In this document: piece by piece, positions 8,715 to 17,770 of the stretch | How the letters are laid out: every line of letters begins with the position of its first letter | Numbering within the stretch: position 1 is the first letter of the stretch | NCBI RefSeq assembly: GCF_014268805.2 | Contig: NZ_JABWRF020000005.1 | Coordinates: forward strand, 124,001-188,000 | DNA length: 64,000 bases | Reading direction: 5' to 3' | Source: Pseudomonas farsensis | GTDB taxonomy: Bacteria > Pseudomonadota > Gammaproteobacteria > Pseudomonadales > Pseudomonadaceae | Translations under genes and position numbers: made by a program | Notes under the pieces: generated by a model | Seen by the model: only the letters and a program-made list of their open reading frames with translations | What the model was told of the DNA's origin: nothing | The model's database searches: none

Positions 8715-9059
8715 ATGGCCACTAACCGCTCCCGTCGTCTGCGCAAAAAGCTTTGTGTGGATGAGTTTCAGGAATTGGGCTTTGAGCTGAACCTGGAGTT
8801 CAAGGAAGACCTGGATGACGAGGCTGTTGATGCATTCCTCGATGCATTCCTGACCGAAGCCATGGACGCCAATGGCCTGGACTACGTCGGCGGCGACGAC
8901 TTCGGTCTGGTTTGCAAGGCCGAGCGTGGTTCGGTTACCGAAGAGCAACGCGCTGCCGTAGAAGCGTGGCTCAAAGGCCGTAGCGAAGTGACTCAGGTTA
9001 CTGTCAGCCCTCTGCTCGACGCTTGGTACCCAGAAAAGCCGGTTAACACCGCCAAGTAA
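8715..9059 (+). CDS. yggL: YggL-family (DUF469) 50S ribosome-associated protein
   Basis: This 114-residue product starts with the basic MATNRSRRLRKKL motif and continues with a conserved acidic region (VDEFQELGFELN, DEEAVDAFLDAF-like, GLDYVGGDDFGLV), the pattern of YggL. E. coli YggL is reported to bind the 50S subunit. AGAGGA lies nine bases before the ATG. The gene stands alone and ends at a strong intrinsic terminator (9095-9124), so it is probably a single-gene transcript. Confidence 0.88.
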   Translation: MATNRSRRLRKKLCVDEFQELGFELNLEFKEDLDDEAVDAFLDAFLTEAMDANGLDYVGGDDFGLVCKAERGSVTEEQRAAVEAWLKGRSEVTQVTVSPLLDAWYPEKPVNTAK

Positions 9060-9094
9060 TCGCACCGAGCCACAACGGCTAACTGCGAGCTTGT

Positions 9095-9124
9095 AAAAAA
9101 CCACCTTTCGAGGTGGTTTTTTTT
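9095..9124 (+). terminator. rho-independent terminator of yggL
   Basis: AAAAAACCACC, loop TTTCGA, then GGTGGTTTTTTTT: a seven-base GC stem extended by A-U pairs with an eight-T run. A clear intrinsic terminator 35 bases after the yggL stop. Confidence 0.92.
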
Positions 9125-9264
9125 CGCCAGTCATAAAGTGCATTTCTATCGAACAGGCCCATGCGCAGTGCGCTTGGGGCATAATGCGCACTATATTTCG
9201 TTTTGGGGCCACCATCCTTTACAGCCCCATTGTCTTCCCCCTCGCCTGCAGGGTATGCATATCC

Positions 9265-10728
9265 ATGATCAAGACGCTCCGCCCACTGCTGCTCGCCAGC
9301 CTGTTCCTGCCCTTCTCGCTCACCAGCCAAGCCGCAGCGGTCAATACCAGCCTGCCGCCCAAGGTGCAGCAGGCCCTCAAGACCAACAAACTGCAGGATT
9401 CCGCGCTGTCGCTGGTGATGCTGCCGCTTGATGGCCCAGGCACCGCCACGGTGTTCAATGCCGATGTGTCGGTGAACCCGGCCTCGACCATGAAGCTCAT
9501 CACTACCTATGCAGCGCTTGAGCTTTTAGGCCCGACGTTTCAGTGGAAGACCGAGTTCTACACCGACGGTACCCTGAACAACGGCGTGCTCAACGGCAAC
9601 CTGTACCTCAAGGGCGGCGGCGACCCCAAGCTGAACATGGAAAAGCTCTGGTTGCTGATGCGTGACCTGCGCGCCAACGGCGTGCGCACGATCACTGGCG
9701 ACCTGGTGCTCGACCGCAGTCATTTCGTGCAGCCCAACCTGCCGCAGTTCAACGATGACGGCGGCGATGAGAACAAGCCGTTCCTGGTAAAGCCCGACTC
9801 ACTGCTGGTCAACCTCAAGGCGCTGCGCTTCGTGGCCCGCAACGACGGTGGCAAGGTGATGGTGTCGGTGGAACCACCGATTGCCAGCATTCGTATCGAC
9901 AACCAGGTCAAGGCTGTGGCTGGCAAGCAGTGCAGCGGCGATGTGCGTTACAACCCGGTACAGCAGGCCGACGGTGTCAGCGTGACGGTCAGCGGCCAAC
10001 TCGCCGACGGCTGCAACTCCCAGACCTACCTGTCGCTGCTGGACCACTCGACCTACGCCGCAGGTGCGGTACGTGCCATCTGGAGCGAGCTGGGTGGCAG
10101 CATCCAAGGCCGCGACCGCATAGAAGATGTGCCCAAGTCGGCGCGCCTGCTGGCCCGTGCATTCTCCCCTGATTTGGTGGAAGTGATCCGCGACATCAAC
10201 AAATACAGCAACAACACCATGGCTCAGCAGCTGTTCCTGAGCATCGGTGCGCAGTTCCGTACCGACGCCGACGGCGACGATGCCCGCGCCGCGCAACGTG
10301 TAGTCCGCCAGTGGATGGCCAAGAAAGGCATCACTGCCCCGCACCTGGTCATGGAAAACGGCTCGGGGCTGTCGCGTGCAGAGCGGGTCAGTACGCGGGA
10401 GATGGCGACGCTGCTGCAGGCAGCGTGGAAGAGCCCGTATGCAGCCGAGTTCATCAGCTCGATGCCGCTGGTTGGCATGGACGGCACCATGCGCAAGCGC
10501 CTGAAACGTACCGCCATGACTGGCGAGGGCCATATCAAGACCGGCACGCTGAATACGGTGCGGGCGATTGCCGGCTTCAGCCGCGACAGCAACGGGCATA
10601 CCTGGGCGGTTTCGGCGATTCTCAACGACCCGAAACCGTGGGGGGCCTCGCAGGTGCTGGATCAGGTGCTGCTTGAGCTGTATCGCCAGCCGAAGCTGGT
10701 CAACGGGACAGCGGGTGTTGCGCCCTGA
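9265..10728 (+). CDS. dacB: D-alanyl-D-alanine carboxypeptidase/endopeptidase (PBP4 type)
   Basis: This 487-residue periplasmic penicillin-binding protein of class C cleaves the terminal D-Ala and peptide cross-links of peptidoglycan. The three active-site motifs are all present: SxxK in NPASTMKLITTYAAL (about residue 75), SxN in NKYSNNTMAQQ (about 317) and KTG in GHIKTGTLNTV (about 425). The large insert between the first two motifs (about 100-290) is typical of DacB. The start is set at ATG 9265 because it gives a good signal peptide (MIKTLRPLLLASLFLPFSLTSQAAA); the upstream in-frame ATG at 9184 would put 27 unlikely residues before it. The gene stands alone, followed by REP sequences. Confidence 0.92.
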   Translation: MIKTLRPLLLASLFLPFSLTSQAAAVNTSLPPKVQQALKTNKLQDSALSLVMLPLDGPGTATVFNADVSVNPASTMKLITTYAALELLGPTFQWKTEFYTDGTLNNGVLNGNLYLKGGGDPKLNMEKLWLLMRDLRANGVRTITGDLVLDRSHFVQPNLPQFNDDGGDENKPFLVKPDSLLVNLKALRFVARNDGGKVMVSVEPPIASIRIDNQVKAVAGKQCSGDVRYNPVQQADGVSVTVSGQLADGCNSQTYLSLLDHSTYAAGAVRAIWSELGGSIQGRDRIEDVPKSARLLARAFSPDLVEVIRDINKYSNNTMAQQLFLSIGAQFRTDADGDDARAAQRVVRQWMAKKGITAPHLVMENGSGLSRAERVSTREMATLLQAAWKSPYAAEFISSMPLVGMDGTMRKRLKRTAMTGEGHIKTGTLNTVRAIAGFSRDSNGHTWAVSAILNDPKPWGASQVLDQVLLELYRQPKLVNGTAGVAP

Positions 10729-10791
10729 ACAGCCGGGTTTTAGTAGCAGCCGGTTGCCACTTCCCACAAAAACATAAGCAACGCGGTCGTT

Positions 10792-10906
10792 TGTAGGAGC
10801 GGCCTTGTGTCGCGAAAGGGCCGCATCGCGGCCCCGGCGATTCTGCATGAGGCGCAGATCATGGGGCCGCGATGCGGCCCTTTCGCGGCACGAGGCCGCT
10901 CCTACA
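10792..10906. repeat. REP pair, family A (inverted)
   Basis: Two REP units face each other: TGTAGGAGCGGCCTTGTGTC at the left and the near-complement GGCACGAGGCCGCTCCTACA at the right, with GGGCCGCATCGCGGCCCC-type inner arms and a short loop. The family resembles the P. putida REP. The right flank CTGACCGCGTA is shared with the copies at 33 and 50 kb. It lies in the dacB-cyclase convergent gap. Confidence 0.85.
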
Positions 10907-11003
10907 CTGACCGCGTAAACGTCGATGTAGTGGCAAGCCACATTCTGTGGAAGAGGACCCAGGCATGGGGTACCTACACACCTTCTCGCCCGGGCATCTC
11001 TTC

Positions 11004-11036
11004 TTGTGGGAGCGGGCTTGCCCCGCGATGAGGCCG
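11004..11036. repeat. single REP unit, family C
   Basis: TGTGGGAGCGGGCTTGCCCC followed by GCGATGAGGCC is an unpaired unit of the REP type that is paired at 46073-46171. It lies 14 bases past the stop of the minus-strand cyclase gene, in its 3' untranslated region. Confidence 0.75.
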
Positions 11037-11049
11037 GTGCAGCCACAGC

Positions 11050-13440
11050 TCAAACCAGCTCACCCTCGACACGGTCCCGCCCCGCCTGCTTGGCGGCATA
11101 AACCCCGGCATCGGCGCGCAGCAGCAATGCATCAGCGCCTTCCCCGCCCCGCCATCCGGCCACACCAAAACTGGCGGTAACCTGCCCAACCCCGTCCACC
11201 GGCGTGCCACGCACGCCCTGCCACAGCTCCAGTGCCAACATCCGCGCCTGTTCGGCATCACTCCCCGGGCACAGCACCATGAACTCCTCGCCGCCAAGCC
11301 GGCAGAACACATCGCTGCGCCGCAAACGGTGGCTGATACGCTCACACAAGCTGCGCAGCACCCGGTCGCCTACCGCATGGCCGAACTGGTCGTTTATGCG
11401 TTTGAAATGGTCAATATCCAGCATGATCACCGCCAACTGCAGCCCCTCGCGGCGGGCGCGCTCCAGTTCGCTCCAAAGCCGATCCTGGAAGTAGCGGCGG
11501 TTGTAGATCCCCGTCAGCGCATCAGTGACCGACAAAGCACGCAACTCCTCCTCCACACGCTTGAGGTCGGAAATATCCGTGAGGTAGCCGTGCCACAGCG
11601 TGCACTGCTGCTCGCCGACCTCCGGCGTGGCCTCCCCGCGCACCCAGCGCAGGCCGGCGCGCGGCAGGCACACGCGGAATTCCTCACGCCAAGACGTCAG
11701 GTGCTCGGCCGAGTAACGCACAGAGGCCCTTACCCGCTCCAGGTCCTCCGGGTGGATACGCTCGAAGGCTGGGGTGGCATCCTTGCGCAATACTGCCAGG
11801 TCCACCTCGTAGATATCGTTCAGGCCTTGGCTGGCATAGGGGAAACACGAATGTCCGTCGCTATCCACACGGTACTGATAGATGCCGCCTGGCACCTCGG
11901 CACTGAGTTTTTCCAGCAATCGGTCGCGCTCAGCCAACGCCTCATGGATACGCCGTCGCTCGGTGACATCAATGCAGATGGCCAGGTAACCCACCCACAG
12001 GCCCTGTTCATCGAGCACGGCGGTCACCAGCATATTGGCCAGTAAATGGCTGCCATCCTTGCGTACCAGCGTCCAGTCCGCAGGCTGCGCCCCGGCCTCC
12101 TGGGCAGTCTCGACGAACATGGCCTGGCCAGCGCCGACTTCGCGGCCATGGCGCAGGCCGAGCGCGTGGCCGCGGCGGTGCAGCTCTTCGGGCTGCACCA
12201 GGTCCTCGAGTGTGAGCTGGCCCAACGCTTCGGCCGCACCATAACCCAGCATGCGCTCGGCGCCTGCGTTGAACGTGGTGATGCTGCCCTTGAGGTCGGT
12301 GGCGATGATTGCCACTTGGGTGGCGGCATCGAGCACATTGCGCAGTTGGTTGTGGGTGACGCGCAGCGACTGCTCGCTGACCCGAAGCTCAGCGGTACGC
12401 CTGGCCACCATTGCGAGCGCCCGCTGGCGCTGGCTGAACAAGCTGTACAGCAAGGCGGCCAGCATCACGCTCAACAGGCCGCCCAGCACACCGACCACCT
12501 GCACCGCCGAGGACCGGTTGTCCGCCAGAAAACCCAGGCTTAGGCGAATATCGAGCTGAAAATGATGGTCGGCCAGGCGCAGTAACTGGCTGTTGACCAG
12601 CATCATCGGCGCAGGCTCGTTGCCAGAGTCGAACAACACCTCCTGGGTGCTGCCGCCAGACAAATCGTAAATGCGCACCACCAGGTTGTCGTCGGCTTCG
12701 GCTGGCAGGCTTTCGCCGATCAACTGGCTCAGGCTGAGCAAAGCCATCACATAGCCCCGCGGCGGCGCCCGGACAGCCGCGCCATCGGCAAATACCGGCG
12801 CTACCACCAGTAGCCCACGGCTGTAGTCCGGCTGCACACTGATCATGTCCAGCGGCGCCGACACCGCCATGCTCCCCGGGCTTACAGCCCGCGCCAGGGC
12901 CGCAGCGCGCAGCGGCTGGCCGTTCTGGTCAAAGCCGAACAACTGGCCGTGCTGGTTGACCGCCTGGGTGTAGAGAATCGGGTAGTACACATCGCGCGCA
13001 GGCGCGGCGTGCCACCCGGCCTGGGCATCGTGATCGAGAATGCGGTAAGGCTGCCCCAGGCGAACGCTGGCCATCCGTTCGAAGGCTTCGCGCTCGACGC
13101 CGGCCACACGTGGCGCCCACGAAAACGCCTGCGTGCGGCGCAGCAACGGGCGTGCGTAACCGTCGAATTCGGCTGGGGTGATGTCGGAGGAATAGCTGAA
13201 GAAGCGCCGCAGCCCGTCCAGGCGCTGCTCCTGCTCCTCGAACCGCTCAGCGATGCGGCTGTAACGCTCGCTGGCCAGCAGTTCGAAGCGCTGGTGCAGT
13301 TGCTGCTTGTAGAACGCCTGGGTGGCGAGCGCCAGGGCCCCGGTGAGCACGCCACCGGCAACCAGGGCAGTCAGCGCCACGCCCAGGGCGGAGAGTTCCT
13401 CGGCGAACAGGCCGGACAGCTTTGCAGGTACTTTCCACAT
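11050..13440 (-). CDS. CHASE-PAS-GGDEF membrane diguanylate cyclase
   Basis: The 796-residue protein has an N-terminal membrane helix (about 17-42), a periplasmic CHASE sensor (about 85-270, with RTQAFSWAPRV and ARDVYYPILYTQ), a second helix (about 315-335), PAS domains (about 355-490 and 500-620) and a C-terminal GGDEF domain. The active site reads GGEEF (716-720), a competent variant, and RRSD five residues earlier matches the RxxD inhibitory site. It should make cyclic di-GMP and be product-inhibited. There is no EAL domain. The gene stands alone between REP sequences and rlmKL. The CHASE signal is unknown. Confidence 0.9.
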   Translation of the reverse strand: MWKVPAKLSGLFAEELSALGVALTALVAGGVLTGALALATQAFYKQQLHQRFELLASERYSRIAERFEEQEQRLDGLRRFFSYSSDITPAEFDGYARPLLRRTQAFSWAPRVAGVEREAFERMASVRLGQPYRILDHDAQAGWHAAPARDVYYPILYTQAVNQHGQLFGFDQNGQPLRAAALARAVSPGSMAVSAPLDMISVQPDYSRGLLVVAPVFADGAAVRAPPRGYVMALLSLSQLIGESLPAEADDNLVVRIYDLSGGSTQEVLFDSGNEPAPMMLVNSQLLRLADHHFQLDIRLSLGFLADNRSSAVQVVGVLGGLLSVMLAALLYSLFSQRQRALAMVARRTAELRVSEQSLRVTHNQLRNVLDAATQVAIIATDLKGSITTFNAGAERMLGYGAAEALGQLTLEDLVQPEELHRRGHALGLRHGREVGAGQAMFVETAQEAGAQPADWTLVRKDGSHLLANMLVTAVLDEQGLWVGYLAICIDVTERRRIHEALAERDRLLEKLSAEVPGGIYQYRVDSDGHSCFPYASQGLNDIYEVDLAVLRKDATPAFERIHPEDLERVRASVRYSAEHLTSWREEFRVCLPRAGLRWVRGEATPEVGEQQCTLWHGYLTDISDLKRVEEELRALSVTDALTGIYNRRYFQDRLWSELERARREGLQLAVIMLDIDHFKRINDQFGHAVGDRVLRSLCERISHRLRRSDVFCRLGGEEFMVLCPGSDAEQARMLALELWQGVRGTPVDGVGQVTASFGVAGWRGGEGADALLLRADAGVYAAKQAGRDRVEGELV

Positions 13441-13539
13441 AGAGGACTCTCAGCGACTACAGCTTCAGCGTCCTGCGAATGGTCAATGCCTGCATGCTTT
13501 ATAGCTAAAGGCCAGCATTCACGCCAGCCCCCAGTTCAG

Positions 13540-15747
13540 TCAGCGCAGACGCAATTGCCAGGCACGGTGGATGCGATTGTTGCGGGCAAAATCCGGGTCC
13601 AGGGTTTGCGCGCTGATTTCCTCAACCGCATACCGCGTGGCCAGGTGCTCATCGAGCTGGAACTTGCGGAAGTTGTTGGAGAAATACAGCACACCACCGG
13701 GCGCCAGTCGCGCCATGGCCAGGTCGAGCAGTTCGACATGGTCACGCTGCACATCGAACACCCCTTCCATGCGCTTGGAGTTGGAGAAGGTCGGCGGGTC
13801 GATGAAAATCAGCTCGTAGGTGCCTTGGGCGTTACGCAGCCAGTCCATCACATCACCCTGCTCCAGGCGGTTACGCTCGGAGAAGCCGTTCAGCGACAGG
13901 TTGCGCCGCGCCCAGTCCAGGTAGGTCTTCGACAGGTCGACACTGGTGGTGCTGCGTGCACCGCCCTTGGCGGCATGCACACTGACCGTTGCGGTATAGC
14001 AGAACAGGTTGAGGAAGTTCTTGCCGGCCGCTTCACGCTGGATGCGCATACGCATCGGGCGGTGATCAAGGAACAGGCCGGTGTCCAGGTAGTCGGTGAG
14101 GTTGACCAGCAGCTTGACGCCGCCTTCGTTGACTTCCTGGAAGCGCCCTTCGGTGGCCTGGCGCTCGTACTGGCGGGTGCCGCTCTGGCGCTCGCGGCGC
14201 TTGAGCACCACTCGTTTGGGGTCAACGCCCAACGCTTGGGGGATGGCCGACAGCGCATCGATCAGGCGCACCTGGGCTTTTTCCGGGTCGATCGAGCGTG
14301 GCGCTGCGTATTCCTGCACATGCACCCAGTCGTGGTAAAGGTCGACGGCCAGGGCGTACTCGGGCATATCGGCATCGTAGACGCGATAGCAATCGACTTT
14401 TTCGCGGCGGGCCCACTTGCCCAACTGCTTGAAGTTTTTCTGCAGGCGGTTGGCGAACATCTGCGCGCCTTCGGACAGGCGGGCAGATTCGCTGGCTACA
14501 GCCACCGGGCTGCGCGGCTCGTGGCTGTCGGCATCGGTGTTATCGGCGCCAGCCTGGCGCCGCTCGCCAGTGACGAACTGATCAGGCTGAACCTTGAACA
14601 GCAGCAGCTTGCACGGCAGCGCGCCGTTCCAGAACGCGTACTGCTTGTGGCTGCGAATGCCCATGCGCTTGCCCAGCTCAGGCGCGCCGGTGAACACCGC
14701 CGCCTCCCAGCCCATGCATGCCTGGCGCAGGCGTTCGCCGAGGTTCTGGTAAAGGTACAGCAGGCTGGCTTCATCACCCAGGCGCTCGCCGTAAGGCGGG
14801 TTGCTGATGACCAGGCCTTTCTGGTTCTGGTCCGGGCGTGGCTCGAAGCTTGCGACCTCGCCTTGGTAGATCTTCACCCAGTCGCCCAGGCCTGCACGCT
14901 CGACGTTGTTGCGCCCCGGCTGGATCAGCCGCGGGTCGGCCTCGTAGCCGCGAATCCACAGCGGGGGCTTGGCCAGGCCGGCCTGGGCGCGTGCCAGGGC
15001 CTCGTCGTGCAGCTTGCGCCACAACGCCGGCACATGCCCAAGCCAGGCGCTGAAACCCCAGCGCTCACGCTTGAGGTTGGGTGCAATGTCAGCGGCGATC
15101 ATCGCCGCCTCTACCAGGAAAGTACCCACACCGCACATCGGGTCAGCCAGTGCACCGCCTTCAGCGGCGATGCGCGGCCAGCCGGAACGGATCAGCACGG
15201 CCGCTGCAAGGTTTTCTTTCAGCGGCGCGGCGCCCTGCTGCAGGCGGTAGCCGCGCTGGTGCAGGCTGTGGCCAGACAAGTCGAGGGACAGGATCGCCTC
15301 GCCACGGTCCAGGCGCAGGTGCACGCGCAGGTCAGGGTCGAGCTTGTCCACCGAGGGGCGCAGGCCTTCGCGGTTGCGCAACTTGTCGACGATGGCGTCC
15401 TTGACCTTGAGCGCACCGAAGTGGGTGTTGTCGATACCCGAGCCATGGCCACTGAATTCCACCGCCAGGGTGCCGTCGGCAAGCAGGTGGTCGGCCCAGT
15501 CCACGGCGTTGACGCCGTCGTACAGGTCGTCAGCGTTCTTCATGGAGAAGCGCTTGAGCACCAGCAATACGCGGTTGGCCAGGCGCGACCACAGGCACAG
15601 GCGGTAGGCGGTTTCCATGTCGGCCTCGCCGCGGATGGCCGAGGTGTGTTCACGCACCTCGTCCAGGCCCAGGTTGCGGGCTTCCTCGGCAAGCAGGCCT
15701 TCCAGGCCTTTGGGGCAGGTGAGATATAGTTCGAAACGGTCCGACAT
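13540..15747 (-). CDS. rlmL: bifunctional 23S rRNA methyltransferase RlmKL
   Basis: This 735-residue fusion has an N-terminal THUMP domain (about 45-155), the RlmL methyltransferase (m2G2445; LADPMCGVGTFLVEAAMIA and SNPPYGERLG motifs) and the C-terminal RlmK methyltransferase (m7G2069; FLNLFCYTATVSVHAAKGGA and FIDPPTFSNSKRM). Length and order match the gammaproteobacterial enzyme. Translation is placed at the ATG whose first base is 15747, giving MSDRFELYLTCPKG, the usual N-terminus; the frame stays open 51 codons upstream but that stretch has no family similarity. It is transcribed away from rmf, whose product also acts on the ribosome. Confidence 0.94.
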   Translation of the reverse strand: MSDRFELYLTCPKGLEGLLAEEARNLGLDEVREHTSAIRGEADMETAYRLCLWSRLANRVLLVLKRFSMKNADDLYDGVNAVDWADHLLADGTLAVEFSGHGSGIDNTHFGALKVKDAIVDKLRNREGLRPSVDKLDPDLRVHLRLDRGEAILSLDLSGHSLHQRGYRLQQGAAPLKENLAAAVLIRSGWPRIAAEGGALADPMCGVGTFLVEAAMIAADIAPNLKRERWGFSAWLGHVPALWRKLHDEALARAQAGLAKPPLWIRGYEADPRLIQPGRNNVERAGLGDWVKIYQGEVASFEPRPDQNQKGLVISNPPYGERLGDEASLLYLYQNLGERLRQACMGWEAAVFTGAPELGKRMGIRSHKQYAFWNGALPCKLLLFKVQPDQFVTGERRQAGADNTDADSHEPRSPVAVASESARLSEGAQMFANRLQKNFKQLGKWARREKVDCYRVYDADMPEYALAVDLYHDWVHVQEYAAPRSIDPEKAQVRLIDALSAIPQALGVDPKRVVLKRRERQSGTRQYERQATEGRFQEVNEGGVKLLVNLTDYLDTGLFLDHRPMRMRIQREAAGKNFLNLFCYTATVSVHAAKGGARSTTSVDLSKTYLDWARRNLSLNGFSERNRLEQGDVMDWLRNAQGTYELIFIDPPTFSNSKRMEGVFDVQRDHVELLDLAMARLAPGGVLYFSNNFRKFQLDEHLATRYAVEEISAQTLDPDFARNNRIHRAWQLRLR

Positions 15748-15808
15748 GGTTGATCCAGAGCCTTTGGCTAGGTAAATGGCACGCCGACGCATCGGCTGCC
15801 GCTGTTTG

Positions 15809-15836
15809 CCCACACGCTTTTTGTGAAGCGTGCGGG
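15809..15836. repeat. hairpin in the rlmL-rmf spacer
   Basis: CCCACACGCTT (15809-15819) and AAGCGTGCGGG (15826-15836) form an 11-bp stem with one wobble and a TTTGTG loop. It lies 62 bases from the rlmL start, in the 548-base divergent gap 15748-16295. The rest of that gap up to 16224 shows no open frame of real-gene character; it must hold the rlmL and rmf promoters, which I cannot place exactly. Confidence 0.5.
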
Positions 15837-16224
15837 TGGCCGGCGAAGACGTTCGCTTGGGCCTGGCCGCCCGACTGACGTAGCAACTGCCGGTTGGCAA
15901 GAGGCTTGGATCGTCGGGCAGTGTGAAAATTTCATCGACAGAGGGCCTGGATGTGACCCTTCGTCGCGTTAGCAGATGTTACAGGCTTCAGCCAGCAACA
16001 CTGGCTAAATGATTTCAAACGCCGACCAAACCCTGATCATAGCGGGCTTGTAGGCAATTACGGTTGAGTCGCATTTATTTACTTATCCCTTCACCTTCAG
16101 AAACGTTACGTCCTTATGACAAAACGATCATTCACACTGTGACCCGCATTGGTTAGAACTGGTCTCAGGCCGCTTCGCAACGAGGTGGCACTTTTAGCCC
16201 GCCACGCCGGCAGCGGGCGCAACC

Positions 16225-16258
16225 GGCAGAACGATTCTGCCCGGCCTCGTAGAGGCCG
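16225..16258 (+). promoter_or_regulatory. two abutting hairpins in the rmf 5' leader
   Basis: GGCAGAA-CGA-TTCTGCC (16225-16241) is followed without any gap by CGGCCTC-GTA-GAGGCCG (16242-16258). Both stems are perfect, seven base pairs each, with triloops. They end 37 bases before the rmf ATG, so if transcribed they are in its leader and could control RNA stability or translation. Confidence 0.55.
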
Positions 16259-16295
16259 ACGGGACATTACAGTCAACAAGTGAGGGCAACACCCT

Positions 16296-16511
16296 ATGAG
16301 AAGACTTAAGCGTGATCCGTTGGAAAGAGCATTTTCACGTGGCTACCAGTATGGAGTCACCGGCAAATCCCGCGAACTTTGCCCATTCACCTTGCCATCT
16401 GTCCGCCAAGCCTGGATCAACGGCTGGCGCGAAGGCCGCGGCGATAACTGGGACGGCATGACTGGTACCGCTGGTATTCACAGACTCAACGAAAATCACG
16501 CCGTTGGCTGA
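16296..16511 (+). CDS. rmf: ribosome modulation factor
   Basis: This is a 71-residue basic protein. It contains the RMF signature: MRRLKRDPLERAFSRGYQYG at the start, then CPFTLPSVRQAWINGWREGR and DNWDGMTG. RMF binds the 30S subunit near the anti-Shine-Dalgarno region and drives 100S dimer formation in stationary phase. GAGGG about eight bases before the ATG is the ribosome-binding site. Two hairpins precede it and an intrinsic terminator follows. The neighbours rlmKL and pyrD are the same as in other Pseudomonas. Confidence 0.96.
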   Translation: MRRLKRDPLERAFSRGYQYGVTGKSRELCPFTLPSVRQAWINGWREGRGDNWDGMTGTAGIHRLNENHAVG

Positions 16512-16570
16512 ACGAGGACACTGAATTCGAGTCACCATGCACGCCCCATCCGGGCGGCGGGCTGCGGCCC

Positions 16571-16598
16571 AAGGGGTCCCAAAGGGGGCCCCTTTTTT
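16571..16598 (+). terminator. rho-independent terminator of rmf
   Basis: AAGGGGTCCC, loop AAAGG, GGGCCCCTT then a T-run to 16598. The stem has one G-U wobble. It lies 60 bases after the rmf stop and just beyond the pyrD stop on the other strand. Confidence 0.85.
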
Positions 16599-16620
16599 AT
16601 GCCTGTCGATTTCTGACAGC

Positions 16621-17643
16621 TCAGCGCGGCATCGCCGCAATTGCATCCACCGCCTCACGGATCAGCGCCGGGCCTTTATAAATGAAGCCCGAGTAGATCT
16701 GCACCAGGCTTGCGCCAGCGGCGATTTTCTCAGCCGCATGACGCCCCTCGGTAATGCCGCCTGCGGCGATGATTGGCAACTTGCCGCCCAGCTCACCCGC
16801 CAGCACCTTCACGGTGTGGGTGCTTTTTTGCAGCACCGGCGCACCTGACAGGCCACCCGCCTCACCGCCAAACGGCAAGCCCTCGACCCCTTCCCGGCTC
16901 AGCGTGGTATTGGTGGCAATGACCGCATCCATGCCCGACTGCATCAGCGCGGCGGCCACCAGCGCGGTTTCTTCATCGGTCATGTCTGGCGCGATCTTGA
17001 TCGCCAGCGGCACGCGCTTGCCATGGGCGGTGGCCAGTTGCTCACGGCGCTCAGCCAACACATCGAGCAGTTGCTTGAGCGAATCGCCAAATTGCAGCGA
17101 GCGCAAGCCAGGGGTGTTGGGCGAGCTGACGTTGACGGTAATGTAGCTTGCGTCGTTGTAGACCTTCTCCAGGCAGATCAGGTAGTCGTCCTGGGCGCGC
17201 TCGACCGGGGTATCGAAGTTCTTGCCAATGTTGATGCCCAGCACCCCGGTGTAGCGTGCCGCCCGAACCCGCGCCAGCAGGTGATCGACACCCAGGTTGT
17301 TGAAACCCATGCGGTTGATGATCGCCGTGGCTTCAGGCAAGCGGAACAACCGTGGCTTGGGGTTGCCCGGCTGCGGGCGCGGGGTGATGGTGCCGATCTC
17401 GACGAAGCCGAAGCCCAGTTGCGCAAAGCCGTCGATGGCCGCGCCATTTTTATCCAGGCCTGCGGCCAGGCCCACTGGGTTTGCGAAGTTCAAGCCCATC
17501 ACCGTCACCGGCAACGCCGCAGGTTGCTTGCACAGCATGCCATTGAGGCCCATGCGGCCTCCGGCGCCGATCAGGTCCAGCGACAGGTCGTGGGAGGTTT
17601 CCGGGGAGAGCTTGAACAGCAGTTGGCGGGCCAGGTTATACAT
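16621..17643 (-). CDS. pyrD: dihydroorotate dehydrogenase (quinone), class 2
   Basis: This 340-residue membrane-associated FMN enzyme oxidises dihydroorotate to orotate and passes electrons to ubiquinone (pyrimidine synthesis, step four). The N-terminal helix MYNLARQLLFKLSPETSHD is the quinone-side membrane motif of class 2. FMN and substrate motifs follow: NPVGLAAGLDKNG, INRMGFNN, NVSSPNTPGLR (catalytic Ser) and IGVGGI-like IIAAGGITEG. The start is the ATG at 17643, where homologues begin; 30 upstream in-frame codons are not family-like. It is divergent from nasS with a 127-base gap. Confidence 0.95.
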   Translation of the reverse strand: MYNLARQLLFKLSPETSHDLSLDLIGAGGRMGLNGMLCKQPAALPVTVMGLNFANPVGLAAGLDKNGAAIDGFAQLGFGFVEIGTITPRPQPGNPKPRLFRLPEATAIINRMGFNNLGVDHLLARVRAARYTGVLGINIGKNFDTPVERAQDDYLICLEKVYNDASYITVNVSSPNTPGLRSLQFGDSLKQLLDVLAERREQLATAHGKRVPLAIKIAPDMTDEETALVAAALMQSGMDAVIATNTTLSREGVEGLPFGGEAGGLSGAPVLQKSTHTVKVLAGELGGKLPIIAAGGITEGRHAAEKIAAGASLVQIYSGFIYKGPALIREAVDAIAAMPR

Positions 17644-17770
17644 GGGCGGGCGGACTCGCGGTGTGTGAGGGTGGCGATTATAGCCAGCGCATCGCCTCGG
17701 TGACAGGGCAATGGCACATGGGTTGCTTCGCAAGGCCTATGTTGCCCTTTCCGAACACCTGAGGTTCCTT

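Noticed and set aside
12949..15729. 926-codon plus-strand open frame opposite rlmKL and the cyclase gene
   Set aside because: It is antisense to two clearly identified genes and its translation has no domain pattern. Long antisense frames are common in high-G+C Pseudomonas DNA.
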